Shown piece by piece: positions 53,913 through 63,086 of a DNA stretch of 64,000 nucleotides. This DNA comes from HK1 sp965202875 (GTDB taxonomy: Bacteria; Pseudomonadota; Gammaproteobacteria; HK1). The first letter of the stretch is position 1; every line of letters starts with the position of its first letter. A program made the translations under genes and the position numbers. The notes under the pieces are model-generated. The model was given only the letters and a program-made list of their open reading frames with translations. It was not told the DNA's origin and did no database searches. The stretch is taken from positions 496,001-560,000 of the forward strand of contig OZ241870.1 in assembly GCA_965202875.1 (NCBI GenBank), in the 5' to 3' direction.

Positions 53913-54120
53913 ATGAAGCATAGCCGAGCCGACGTTCGAGGTAAAGCCAAGCTGGGCCTCGACCTCCGATTCGAATCACAGAGCCTGACGTCGTATTCGG
54001 GTCTCATCGTCTTCCAGCACCTCTTCTCCCTCCTCGGCATCAAAGAACGGCTGTGGAGATGCTTCCGCCACCTGAAGGCCAATCCCATTTACGGCCATCA
54101 CCTGATCATGATGCTGCTGG
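53913..54120 (+). pseudogene. IS1380-like transposase, N-terminus only, cut by ISAs1
   Basis: MKHSRADVRGKAKLGLDLRF, then SLTSYSGLIVFQHLFSLLGI, then YGHHLIMMLL is the start of an IS1380-family transposase different from the one at 15747. The ISAs1 element begins right after it at 54121. No downstream part is present. Confidence 0.6.
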
Positions 54121-55347
54121 CAGGGCAAGATCACTAAAAATGTATTGACATCAACAAGTTTTGTGATCTAATGGCGTCTTCATCAAGGAGATGGAGATGA
54201 CAAGAAATGAACACGACAGCTCCTGCAAGTATGATCGAGCATTTCTCAAAGCTGGAGGATCCGCGAGTCGATAGAAACAAGAAGCATGAGTTGATTGATG
54301 TCATCGTCCTGTGCGTGTGTGCGGTGGTCAGTGGCGCGGAGGGATGGAGTGACATCGAAGAATTTGGGCGCACGAAGCTGGAGTGGCTTCGCCGCTATGT
54401 TCCGCTGGCCAATGGGGTCCCGGTGGACGACAATTGCACGAATCATCTCGGCGCTGTCGGTGAGAGGTTTTCAGGACTGCTTCATGAGCTGGATGGAAGA
54501 TGTTGTGAAGCTGAGTGGCGGTGAGATTATTGCGGTTGACGGGAAGACGCAGAGGCGTTCCCACGACCGCAAGCGGGGTATGAAGGCGATGCATATGGTG
54601 AGTGCCTGGGCATGTGGCAATGCAGTGGTGCTTGGGCAGGTGAAGACGGAGGAGAAGTCGAACGAGATCACGGCGGTGCCGGAGTTGCTGGATAAGCTGG
54701 AATTGTCGGGGTGTATCGTGACGCTGGATGCGATGGGATGCCAACGAGCGATAGCGAAGCAGATCAAGGAAGGGGGAGGGGATTATGTTGGCGGTGAAGG
54801 GGAACCAGAAGCAATTGAACAGGGAGGTTCGGAGGTATTTTGATGCGGCACGGGAGAGGGATTTCGAGTGTGAAGGGATTGAGAACGACGAGACGGCGGA
54901 GGATGGTCACGGACGGGTAGAGTCCAGGAGCTATTATTTGTCCACCGACCTGGGTGCGTTGTCTTGTGTGAAGAAGTGGAATGGGTTGAGAGCGGTCGGG
55001 ATGGTGGAGTCGGAGCGCTGGAGTGATGGGCGTGTGAGTATTGAGCAACGGTACTACATTACGTCGCTGGAAGATGTGGAGACATTTGGGCGAGCGGTGC
55101 GTTCACACCGGGGAATCGAGAATGAGCTGCACTGGAGATTGGATGTGACGTTTCGGGAAGACGAGGGTCGGATTCGTCGGGGTAATGCACCGCACAATAT
55201 GGGAGTGATTCGGCATGTGGCGGTCAATCTTCTGAAGCGTGAGTCGGCGAAGATCAGCGTCAGGAAGAAGCGTATCCGGGCGGCATTGAACGATGGCTTT
55301 CGAGATAAGGTATTGATGGGACAGTGATTTTATATGCGGTTGCCCTG
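54121..55347 (+). mobile_element. ISAs1-family element, full length
   Basis: 1,227 bp from CAGGGCAAGATCACT to the inverse of CAGGGCAACCGCATA. No target duplication is visible. The right end abuts a MITE fragment at 55346-55393. A near-identical truncated copy is at 17419-18235. Confidence 0.85.
54207..55327 (+). pseudogene. ISAs1-family transposase in three frames
   Basis: Frame 1 reads EHFSKLEDPRVDRNKKHELI to NGVPVDD near 54435. Frame 2 then gives ARIISALSVRGFQDCFMSWM, IAVDGKTQRRSHDRKRGMKA and IVTLDAMGCQRAIAKQIKEG. Frame 3 from about 54785 gives LAVKGNQKQLNREVRRYFD, HRGIENELHWRLDVTFREDE and GVIRHVAVNLLKRE. Read together this is a complete DDE transposase (D in AVDGK, D in TLDAMG, E in GIENELHW). 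Both breaks are shared with the other copy. Confidence 0.85.
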
Positions 55348-55393
55348 GGCACACTCCGTTCGGCATCCGCTGACCAACCATGAATAAGACGGG
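55346..55393. mobile_element. Fragment of the 209-bp IS1380-type MITE
   Basis: 48 bp equal to the inverted left end of the element at 34980 (ending CATGAATAAGACGGG). It is followed at 55397-55415 by TTGAATCCCGAAACTTGAGG, one arm of the 28811 MITE. Confidence 0.75.
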
Positions 55394-55458
55394 ATTTTGA
55401 ATCCCGAAACTTGAGGAAGAAGTTGTGGCGGGAGAACGCCGGCCCGTTGCGAACCCGC

Positions 55459-57882
55459 TCACCCATGCAACCCCAGCCGCTCGGCCGTCTCCCACACCCG
55501 CCAGTGGTCGTGCGGCATCTGCGCGTGGGTGAGGCCCAGATGCGCGAAGGCGTCGTTCACCGCGTTGGAGAAGGCCGACACGCCGCCCACGTTCGGGCTC
55601 TCGCCCACCCCCTTCGCGCCGATCGGGTGGTGCGGCGAAGGGGTCGTGGTGAAGTCGGTCTCCCAGGCCGGGGTCTCGACCGCGGTGGGCAGGTAGAAGT
55701 CCAGCAGGCTCGCCCCGGAGACGTTGCCCGTCTCGTCGTAGGCGATCTCCTGGCCCATCGCGATGGCCAGCGCCTCGGTCAGGCCGCCGTGCACCTGCCC
55801 TTCGATGATCATCGGGTTGATGCGGGTGCCGCAGTCGTCGAGGGCGTAGAAGCGCCGCACCTCCGTCACCCCGGTGTCCACGTCCACGTCCACCACGCAG
55901 ACGTAGGCCCCGAAAGGGTAGGTCATGTTGGGCGGATCGTAGTAGCTCACCGCTTCGAGGCCCGGCTCGAGGCCCGGAATCGCCTGGTTGTAGGCGGCGA
56001 AGGCGATCTCGGCCATGGTCTTCACGCGCTCGGGGTTGCCCTTGACCTGGAAGCGGTCCGCGTCCCATTCGAGGTCGTCCTCGTGCACCTCGAGCAGGTA
56101 GGCGGCGATCATCTGCGCCTTGGCCCGGATCTTGCGCCCGGCCATCGCGGTGGCGGCGCCGGCCACCGGGGTCGAGCGGGAACCGTAGGTGCCGAGGCCG
56201 TAGGGGGCGGTGTCGGTGTCGCCTTCCTCGACGGTGATCCGGTCGGCGGGGATGCCGATCTCGGAGGCGAGGATCTGCGCGAAGGTGGTGGCGTGGCCCT
56301 GGCCCTGGCTGATGGTGCCGAAGCGCGCGATGGCCGAGCCGGTGGGATGGATGCGGATCTCGCAGGAGTCGAACATGCCGAGGCCGAGGATGTCGCAGTT
56401 CTTCACCGGCCCCGCGCCGACGATCTCGGTGAAGAACGCCACCCCGATCCCCATCAGGGTGCGGGTCTCGCCGCGCGCGAACGCCTCGCGGGCGGCCTTC
56501 TGCTCGGCCCGCAGCCCCGGGTAGTCCACCGCCGCCAGCGCCTTGTCCAGCGCCGCGTGGTAGTCGCCCGAGTCGTACTCCCAGCCGAGCGCCGAGGTGT
56601 AGGGAAACTGCTCCTTGGCGATGAAGTTCCGCCTTCGCAGCTCGGCCGGGTCCACGTCGAGCTTGCGCGCGAGCACGTCCACCATGCGCTCGATGAAGTA
56701 CGACGCCTCCGTGACCCGGAAGGAGCAGCGGTAGGCGACGCCGCCCGGGGCCTTGTTGGTGTAGACGCCGTCCACCTCCACCCAGGCGGTGGGGACGTCG
56801 TAGGAGCCGGTGCAGATGTTGAAGAATCCGGCCGGGAATTTCGTCGGATCGGCGCAGGCGTCGAACGCGCCGTGGTCGGCCAGCACGTGGCACCACAGGC
56901 CGGTGATCCGGCCGTCGCGGGTCGCCGCGATCTTCCCGGTCATGTGGTAGTCGCGGGCGAACGCGGTGGCGGAGAGGTTCTCCATGCGGTCCTCGATCCA
57001 CTTCACCGGCCGGCCCAGCACGATGGAGGCCACGGCCGCGCAGAGGTAGCCGGGGTAGACGCCGACCTTGTTGCCGAAGCCTCCGCCGATGTCCGGGGAG
57101 ACGATGCGGATGTTGTGCTCCGGGATGTGGGTGATGAGCGAAGCCACGGTGCGCACCGCGTGCGGCGCCTGGAAGGTGCCCCACAGCGTGAGCTTGCCGT
57201 TGACCTTGTCCATCGAGGCCACGCAGCCGCAGGTCTCCAGCGGGCAGGGATGCACCCGCTGGTAGACGATCCGCTCCTCGGCCACCACCTCCGCGTCCGC
57301 AAGGGCCTGCTCGGTCGCGGCCCGGTCGCCGGCCTCCCAGGTGAAGATGTGGTTGGGATGGCGGCGCGGGCCGTGGGCGCCCTCGGTCTTGTCCGCGACG
57401 TCCTCGCGCAGCACCGGCGCCCCCTCGTCCATCGCCCGGTTGGCGTCGGTGAGGGCCGGCAGCGCCTCGTACTCGACCTCCACCAGCTCCACTCCGTCGG
57501 CGGCGGCGTAGCGGTCCTCGGCCACCACGAAGGCCACTTCCTGGCCCTGGAACAGCACCTTCCCGTCGGCCAGCACCGCCTGCACGTCGCCGGCCAGCGT
57601 CGGCATGTAGTGCAGGTTCAGGGGCTTCAGGTCCTCGGCGGTCAGCACCGCGAGCACCCCGGGCGCCGCCAGCGCCGCGTCCTTGTCGATGCCGGTGATC
57701 CGGGCGTGCCCGTAAGGGGAGCGGACGAAGTCGCCGAACACCATCCCCGGCAGCTTGACGTCGTCCACGTAGTTGCCCTTGCCCTGGGTGAAGCGGGCGT
57801 CCTCGACGCGCTTGCGGGCGCAGCCGAGGCCCTGGAGCTTCTCGATGCGCTCTTCGGTGGTGGCGGCAGCCTGTTCGCTCAT
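55459..57882 (-). CDS. coxL: Aerobic carbon monoxide dehydrogenase large subunit, form I
   Basis: 807 residues, the normal CoxL length. Oxidises CO to CO2 at a Mo-Cu centre. The active-site loop AYRCSFR (residues 383-389, Cys386 the copper ligand) is the form I signature and separates true CO dehydrogenases from related xanthine-dehydrogenase-like proteins. Further molybdopterin-binding motifs are visible: IGGGFGNKVGVYP, GQGHATTFAQILASEIGIP, GTYGSRSTPVAGAATA and GAKGVGESPNVGG. The start MSEQAAATTEERIEKLQGLG at 57882 overlaps the coxS stop (ATGA). Gene order M-S-L is canonical. The coxDEF maturation genes usually found after coxL are absent; IS debris begins within 65 bp. Confidence 0.95.
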   Translation of the reverse strand: MSEQAAATTEERIEKLQGLGCARKRVEDARFTQGKGNYVDDVKLPGMVFGDFVRSPYGHARITGIDKDAALAAPGVLAVLTAEDLKPLNLHYMPTLAGDVQAVLADGKVLFQGQEVAFVVAEDRYAAADGVELVEVEYEALPALTDANRAMDEGAPVLREDVADKTEGAHGPRRHPNHIFTWEAGDRAATEQALADAEVVAEERIVYQRVHPCPLETCGCVASMDKVNGKLTLWGTFQAPHAVRTVASLITHIPEHNIRIVSPDIGGGFGNKVGVYPGYLCAAVASIVLGRPVKWIEDRMENLSATAFARDYHMTGKIAATRDGRITGLWCHVLADHGAFDACADPTKFPAGFFNICTGSYDVPTAWVEVDGVYTNKAPGGVAYRCSFRVTEASYFIERMVDVLARKLDVDPAELRRRNFIAKEQFPYTSALGWEYDSGDYHAALDKALAAVDYPGLRAEQKAAREAFARGETRTLMGIGVAFFTEIVGAGPVKNCDILGLGMFDSCEIRIHPTGSAIARFGTISQGQGHATTFAQILASEIGIPADRITVEEGDTDTAPYGLGTYGSRSTPVAGAATAMAGRKIRAKAQMIAAYLLEVHEDDLEWDADRFQVKGNPERVKTMAEIAFAAYNQAIPGLEPGLEAVSYYDPPNMTYPFGAYVCVVDVDVDTGVTEVRRFYALDDCGTRINPMIIEGQVHGGLTEALAIAMGQEIAYDETGNVSGASLLDFYLPTAVETPAWETDFTTTPSPHHPIGAKGVGESPNVGGVSAFSNAVNDAFAHLGLTHAQMPHDHWRVWETAERLGLHG

Positions 57883-58370
57883 TGTTCCGTCTCCCTCGCC
57901 GCGTTCATCTCGTCCGCGGCGGCGCGAATCGCCTTCACGATGTTCTGGTACCCGGTGCAGCGACACAGGTTCCCCGCGATCCCGAAGCGGATCGCTTCCT
58001 CGTCCGGGTCCGGGTTCTCCTGGAGCAGACGCCACGCGCGGACGATCATCCCCGGCGTGCAGTAGCCGCATTGCAGCCCGTGGTGTTCGCGGAACGCTTC
58101 CTGCAACGGGTGCAGGGCGCCGTCGGCGCCGGCGACGCCCTCGATGGTCGTGACCTCCGCGCCGTCGACCTGCGCGGCGAAGACCATGCAGGACTTCACC
58201 GAGCGCCCGTCGAGGTCCACCGTGCAGGCGCCGCAGTGCCCGGTGTCGCAGCCGATGTGCGGGCCGGTCAGGTCGAGGTGCTCGCGCAGGAGGTGGATGA
58301 GCAGGGTCCGGGGCTCGGCAGGCACCTCGACCTCGCCGCCGTTGACCGTCAGCTTGACGTTCATGTCCAT
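57879..58370 (-). CDS. coxS: CO dehydrogenase small (iron-sulfur) subunit
   Basis: 163 residues. Carries two [2Fe-2S] clusters passing electrons from the Mo-Cu site to FAD. The plant-type cluster ligands are in IGCDTGHCGACTVDL with the fourth at SVKSC. The C-terminal cluster has GLQCGYCTPGMIV and GNLCRCTGYQNIV. Starts at 58370, 19 bases after coxM, and overlaps coxL by four bases. Confidence 0.95.
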   Translation of the reverse strand: MDMNVKLTVNGGEVEVPAEPRTLLIHLLREHLDLTGPHIGCDTGHCGACTVDLDGRSVKSCMVFAAQVDGAEVTTIEGVAGADGALHPLQEAFREHHGLQCGYCTPGMIVRAWRLLQENPDPDEEAIRFGIAGNLCRCTGYQNIVKAIRAAADEMNAARETEQ

Positions 58371-58389
58371 GTCTCCTTCAAGGTCCGGT

Positions 58390-59253
58390 TCAGGCGGCGG
58401 TGGCCAGCGCGCGCTCGATGGCGCGGCGCACGATCACCCCGGTCAACCGCGTGCGGAACGCGGCGCTCCCGCGCCCGTCCGACACCGGCTCGGCGATGGC
58501 CTGCGCCGCGGCGCAGGCGGCGGCGACGTCCGCTTCGCCGGCCGCGGTGCCGGTGAGCGCCGCGCCGGCCTCGGCTGCGAGCAGGGGCCGATCCGCGAGG
58601 TTGGTGAGCGCGATCGAAGCATGGGTGCAGGTCCCGCCCGAGCGGGCCAGGATCACCGCCGCGGCGGCGGTGGCGTAGTCCCCGACCTTGCGTTTCTGCT
58701 TCTCGTAGGCGCAGCCGTGGCCGGCCGGCGGGGACTCGAAACGGATCGCGGTGAGGATCTCCCCATCTTCGCGGGCGGTGGCGAACGCGCCCTCGTAGTA
58801 CTCGCGCGCCGCGACCTCGCGCCGCCCGCCGGCGCCTTCCAGCACGTAGCGCGCGTCGAGCGCCATCAGGACGGCCGGCAGGTCGTTGCCCGGATCGCCG
58901 TTGGCGGCGTTGCCCCCGACGGTGCCGAGGTTGCGGACCTGCGGATCGGCGATCTGCAACGCGGCCTCGCGCAGGATCGGGCAGGCATCGGCCAGCGGCC
59001 CGGAGGCGATGATTTCGGCCTGGGTGGTCATCGCGCCGAGGGTGACCGTGCCGCCCTCGACGCGCACCCCGCGCAGGGATTCGATCGCGCGGAGGTCGAT
59101 CAGGTGTCCGGGCTGCGCCATGCGCAGCTTCATCATCGGGATCAGGCTGTGGCCCCCGGCGACCACCAGGGCCTCGTCCCCGTGCTCGGCGAGCAGCCGC
59201 ACCGCCCCGGAGAGATCGGCCGGACGGTGGTAGTCGAACGCAGCAGGAATCAT
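58390..59253 (-). CDS. coxM: CO dehydrogenase medium (FAD) subunit
   Basis: 287 residues from MIPAAFDYHRPADLSGAVRL. ATG 59253 has AAGGAGG eight bases upstream and is preferred to an ATG eight codons earlier. FAD-binding motifs are VVAGGHSLIPMMKLRMAQPG and LGTVGGNAANGDPGNDLP, plus QIADPQVRN. It hands electrons from CoxS to the quinone pool. First gene of the operon. The C-terminal domain includes YEKQKRKVGDYATAAAAVIL, as in CutM/CoxM. Confidence 0.93.
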   Translation of the reverse strand: MIPAAFDYHRPADLSGAVRLLAEHGDEALVVAGGHSLIPMMKLRMAQPGHLIDLRAIESLRGVRVEGGTVTLGAMTTQAEIIASGPLADACPILREAALQIADPQVRNLGTVGGNAANGDPGNDLPAVLMALDARYVLEGAGGRREVAAREYYEGAFATAREDGEILTAIRFESPPAGHGCAYEKQKRKVGDYATAAAAVILARSGGTCTHASIALTNLADRPLLAAEAGAALTGTAAGEADVAAACAAAQAIAEPVSDGRGSAAFRTRLTGVIVRRAIERALATAA

Positions 59254-59661
59254 CCTCCTCTCCTCCTTCGGCTCCATCGGTGCGGATGGTCGAGACTACT
59301 CCCTGTCGCGGCAGGCGGGTAGTGCCAAAGGCTTCCGACGGCGATGGCGCGCATCGCCCGGCTCCCGCACGCCGCCTTTATCGGCAACCGCGCCGAGCGG
59401 GACCTGCGCACGCAAGGTCAGGCAGTAAAGTGTCGGGATGCTTCCGCACCCGAAGGTACGCCGATACCCGGTACCGAATCTCCGGCTCCCTGCAATCGAT
59501 GGCGAACCGGAGCTGCAACCCGCTCGTTGCCGTTCGGATCGCGCTCGCCGGCAATGCCGTTGAGATTTTGCGAAAGCGGCTACGGTACCATCGCCGGAGT
59601 CCTTGCTCGTTCGAGTCTGTGTCGATGTGCGCCGACCCGGTGCGTACGCCGGAGAACCCCG
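59254..59661. other. Divergent region between coxM and argH
   Basis: 408 bp with no supported gene. A TTGAGA at 59562 with TACGGT 15 bp further could be a weak argH promoter; nothing convincing is seen for coxM. No CoxH- or RcoM-like regulator site is recognisable by eye. Confidence 0.25.
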
Positions 59662-61059
59662 ATGAACGATGAGACGCCGCCTGCCAAACCATGGGCAGGC
59701 CGGTTCACCGAGCCCACGGACGCGCTGGTCGAACGGTTCACCGAATCGGTAAGCGTCGACCACCGGATCGCGAAGCACGACATCCGGGGCTCGATCGCCC
59801 ACGCGACCATGCTCGCGGCGGTCGGGGTGCTGAGCGAGGCGGACCGCGACGCCATCGTCTCCGGGCTCGAGGGCATCCTCGCCGAGGTCGAGGCGGGCGC
59901 CTTCGAGTGGCGCACGTCGCTCGAAGATGTGCACATGAACGTGGAATCGGCGCTCACCGACCGGATCGGCGACGCCGGCAAGCGCCTGCACACCGGACGG
60001 TCGCGCAACGACCAGGCCGCCACCGGGGTGCGGCTGTTCGTGCGCGAGGCGCTGGATGACGTCGCCGGGGCGGTTCGCGCGCTGCAAGGCGTGATCCTCG
60101 CGATTGCCGAGCGTGAGGCGGATACCGTGCTGCCGGGCTTCACCCACCTCCAGCCCGCGCAGCCGGTGACCTTCGGCCACCACATGCTGGCGTGGTTCGA
60201 GATGCTGGAGCGCGACGCCGAGCGCTTCGCCGAGTGCCGCCGCCGGGTCAACCGCCTGCCGCTGGGGGCCGCCGCACTTGCCGGGACGCCGTACCCCATC
60301 GACCGCGCCATGACCGCGGGGCTGCTCGGGTTCGACGGGCTGTGCGAGAACTCCATCGACGCGGTGAGCGACCGCGATTTCGCGATCGAGCTCGCCTCCG
60401 GCTGCGCGCTCACCATGGTGCACCTCTCGCGCATGTCGGAAGAGCTGGTGCTGTGGGTCTCGGCGCCGTTCGGATTCGTCGAGCTCGGCGACGCCTGGTG
60501 CACCGGCTCCTCGATCATGCCGCAGAAGAAGAATCCGGACGTGCCGGAGCTGGTGCGAGGCAAAAGCGCGCGGGTCATCGGCCACCTCAACGCGCTGCTG
60601 GTGTTGATGAAGGGCCAGCCGCTGGCCTACAACCGTGACAACCAGGAGGACAAGGCGCCGCTGTTCGATGCCGTCGACACCGTCCTGGACTGCCTCCGGG
60701 TCTTCGCCGGGATGCTGGGCACCCTCGAATGCCGGCGCGAGCGGATGCGCGAGGCGGCGCGGCTCGGGTACATGACCGCGACCGATCTGGCCGACTACCT
60801 GGTGCGCAGGGCGGTGCCGTTCCGCGACGCCCACGAGGCGGTGGGGCGTGCGGTGCGCCGCGCGGTGGAGACGGGTCGGGACCTGTCGGAGATGACGCTC
60901 GACGAGCTGCGCGCGTTCTCGCCGGTCGTCGAGGACGATGTGTTCGAAGTGCTGACCCAGGACGGCTCGGTGGCCGCGCGCAACCATGTGGGCGGCACCG
61001 CCCCCGCCCAGGTCCGGGCCGCGATCGTGCGGGCGAAGGTGAAGCTCGCTTCGGACTGA
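59662..61059 (+). CDS. argH: Argininosuccinate lyase
   Basis: Last step of arginine biosynthesis, splitting argininosuccinate into arginine and fumarate. 465 residues, the usual length. Fumarase/aspartase superfamily signature GSSIMPQKKNPDVPELVRG with the catalytic serine loop; other blocks are HMNVESALTDRIGDAGKRLH, TGRSRNDQAATGVRL and GFTHLQPAQPVTFGHHM. The start at 59662 (MNDETPPAKPWAGRF) directly precedes the conserved WAGRF. Single gene; conserved chromosomal DNA resumes here. Confidence 0.97.
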   Translation: MNDETPPAKPWAGRFTEPTDALVERFTESVSVDHRIAKHDIRGSIAHATMLAAVGVLSEADRDAIVSGLEGILAEVEAGAFEWRTSLEDVHMNVESALTDRIGDAGKRLHTGRSRNDQAATGVRLFVREALDDVAGAVRALQGVILAIAEREADTVLPGFTHLQPAQPVTFGHHMLAWFEMLERDAERFAECRRRVNRLPLGAAALAGTPYPIDRAMTAGLLGFDGLCENSIDAVSDRDFAIELASGCALTMVHLSRMSEELVLWVSAPFGFVELGDAWCTGSSIMPQKKNPDVPELVRGKSARVIGHLNALLVLMKGQPLAYNRDNQEDKAPLFDAVDTVLDCLRVFAGMLGTLECRRERMREAARLGYMTATDLADYLVRRAVPFRDAHEAVGRAVRRAVETGRDLSEMTLDELRAFSPVVEDDVFEVLTQDGSVAARNHVGGTAPAQVRAAIVRAKVKLASD

Positions 61060-61340
61060 AGGTCGCGCCGAAACCGACGCCCGCGGGCGGAACGGCGAGA
61101 GCGGGACTGCCAGTCCAACGGGGGCGGTGCGGTGCTGAAGCCGTCGGCGACAAGCGAGGTCGGGCTCTTCGAGGTGCGAGGACGGCGGCAGGACGAGGGC
61201 CCCTGTAGCGGCGGCCTCCTCATGGACGACGATGGAGAATCCGTCCGGGATCCGGAGGCCGAGCTCGGACTCGACGGCGGACTTCGATCATCGAGAAACC
61301 GGGCACGCAACGCCCGCGGTTCCAGGGACGTGAACCTGAC

Positions 61341-62459
<1,119 letters not shown>

Positions 62460-62490
62460 TTCGAGACAATCGCACCTTGGCGATCCGGGT

Positions 62491-62519
62491 TCGGCGGAGC
62501 CGGAACCGGGTGTATCCTG
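62491..62519 (+). promoter_or_regulatory. Possible promoter of yggX
   Basis: TTCGGC (62491-62496) and TATCCT (62514-62519) with 17-bp spacing, 3 and 4 matches to consensus. It would place the start about 55 bases before ATG 62581. Confidence 0.3.
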
Positions 62520-62580
62520 GTTTTCTGCAAGGTTTCGTGCGGGATCGATCGTCAGGGAACCCATGCGGCGAGGCAGTCCG

Positions 62581-62853
62581 ATGGCGCGAACCGTACAGTG
62601 CGTGAAGCTTCGGGAGGAGGCCGAGGGCCTCGATTTCCCGCCCCTGCCCGGCGACCTCGGCAGGCGCGTCCACGAGAACGTCTCGAAGGCGGCGTGGCGG
62701 CAGTGGCTGGCCCACCAGACGATGCTCATCAACGAGAACCGCCTGAAGGTCACCGACCCGGAGGCCCGCCGCTTCCTCGAAGGCGAGCTGGAGAAGTACT
62801 TCTTCGGCGAGGGCTCGGCGGCGCCCGAAGGGTACGTGCCGCGAAGCGGGTAG
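62581..62853 (+). CDS. yggX: YggX-type Fe(2+)-trafficking/oxidative damage protection protein
   Basis: 90 residues from MARTVQCVKLREEAEGLDFP. The conserved cysteine (VQCVKL), the P-P-L-P-G block and the helix ENVSKAAWRQWLAHQTMLIN are all present, then NENRLKVTDPEARRFLEGEL and EKYFFG. It protects Fe-S proteins against oxidants and in E. coli responds to superoxide. ATG 62581 is preferred to one six codons upstream because family proteins begin there. Follows mutY by 121 bases. Confidence 0.95.
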   Translation: MARTVQCVKLREEAEGLDFPPLPGDLGRRVHENVSKAAWRQWLAHQTMLINENRLKVTDPEARRFLEGELEKYFFGEGSAAPEGYVPRSG

Positions 62854-63086
62854 CCCCTTGTCCGTGAAGTCTTTCGACAAGATGACGAAGGATTTTCTCC
62901 CGCCAGCGTCCGGTTCCGGCCATGTCGGGCCGGGGAGCCGGGGAGTCGGCGAGCTGCTGCCGGCAGCGCGGGTCGGGCCGATGGAATCCGTGATGGTCCG
63001 ATCCGGTCCGATCCGTATCGGAAACACGCCCGATCGCTTCACACGGAGGAGCCGGGTGACAGGGAGCCGGGTGACGGTGGACCCCG

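Noticed and set aside
53970..54000. TTCGAATC as a tRNA T-loop
   Set aside because: No acceptor stem, D-arm or anticodon arm can be placed around it, and it lies within a transposase N-terminus. No tRNA was found in the window.
55411..58065. 884-codon plus-strand frame opposite coxL
   Set aside because: Pure antisense shadow of CoxL.
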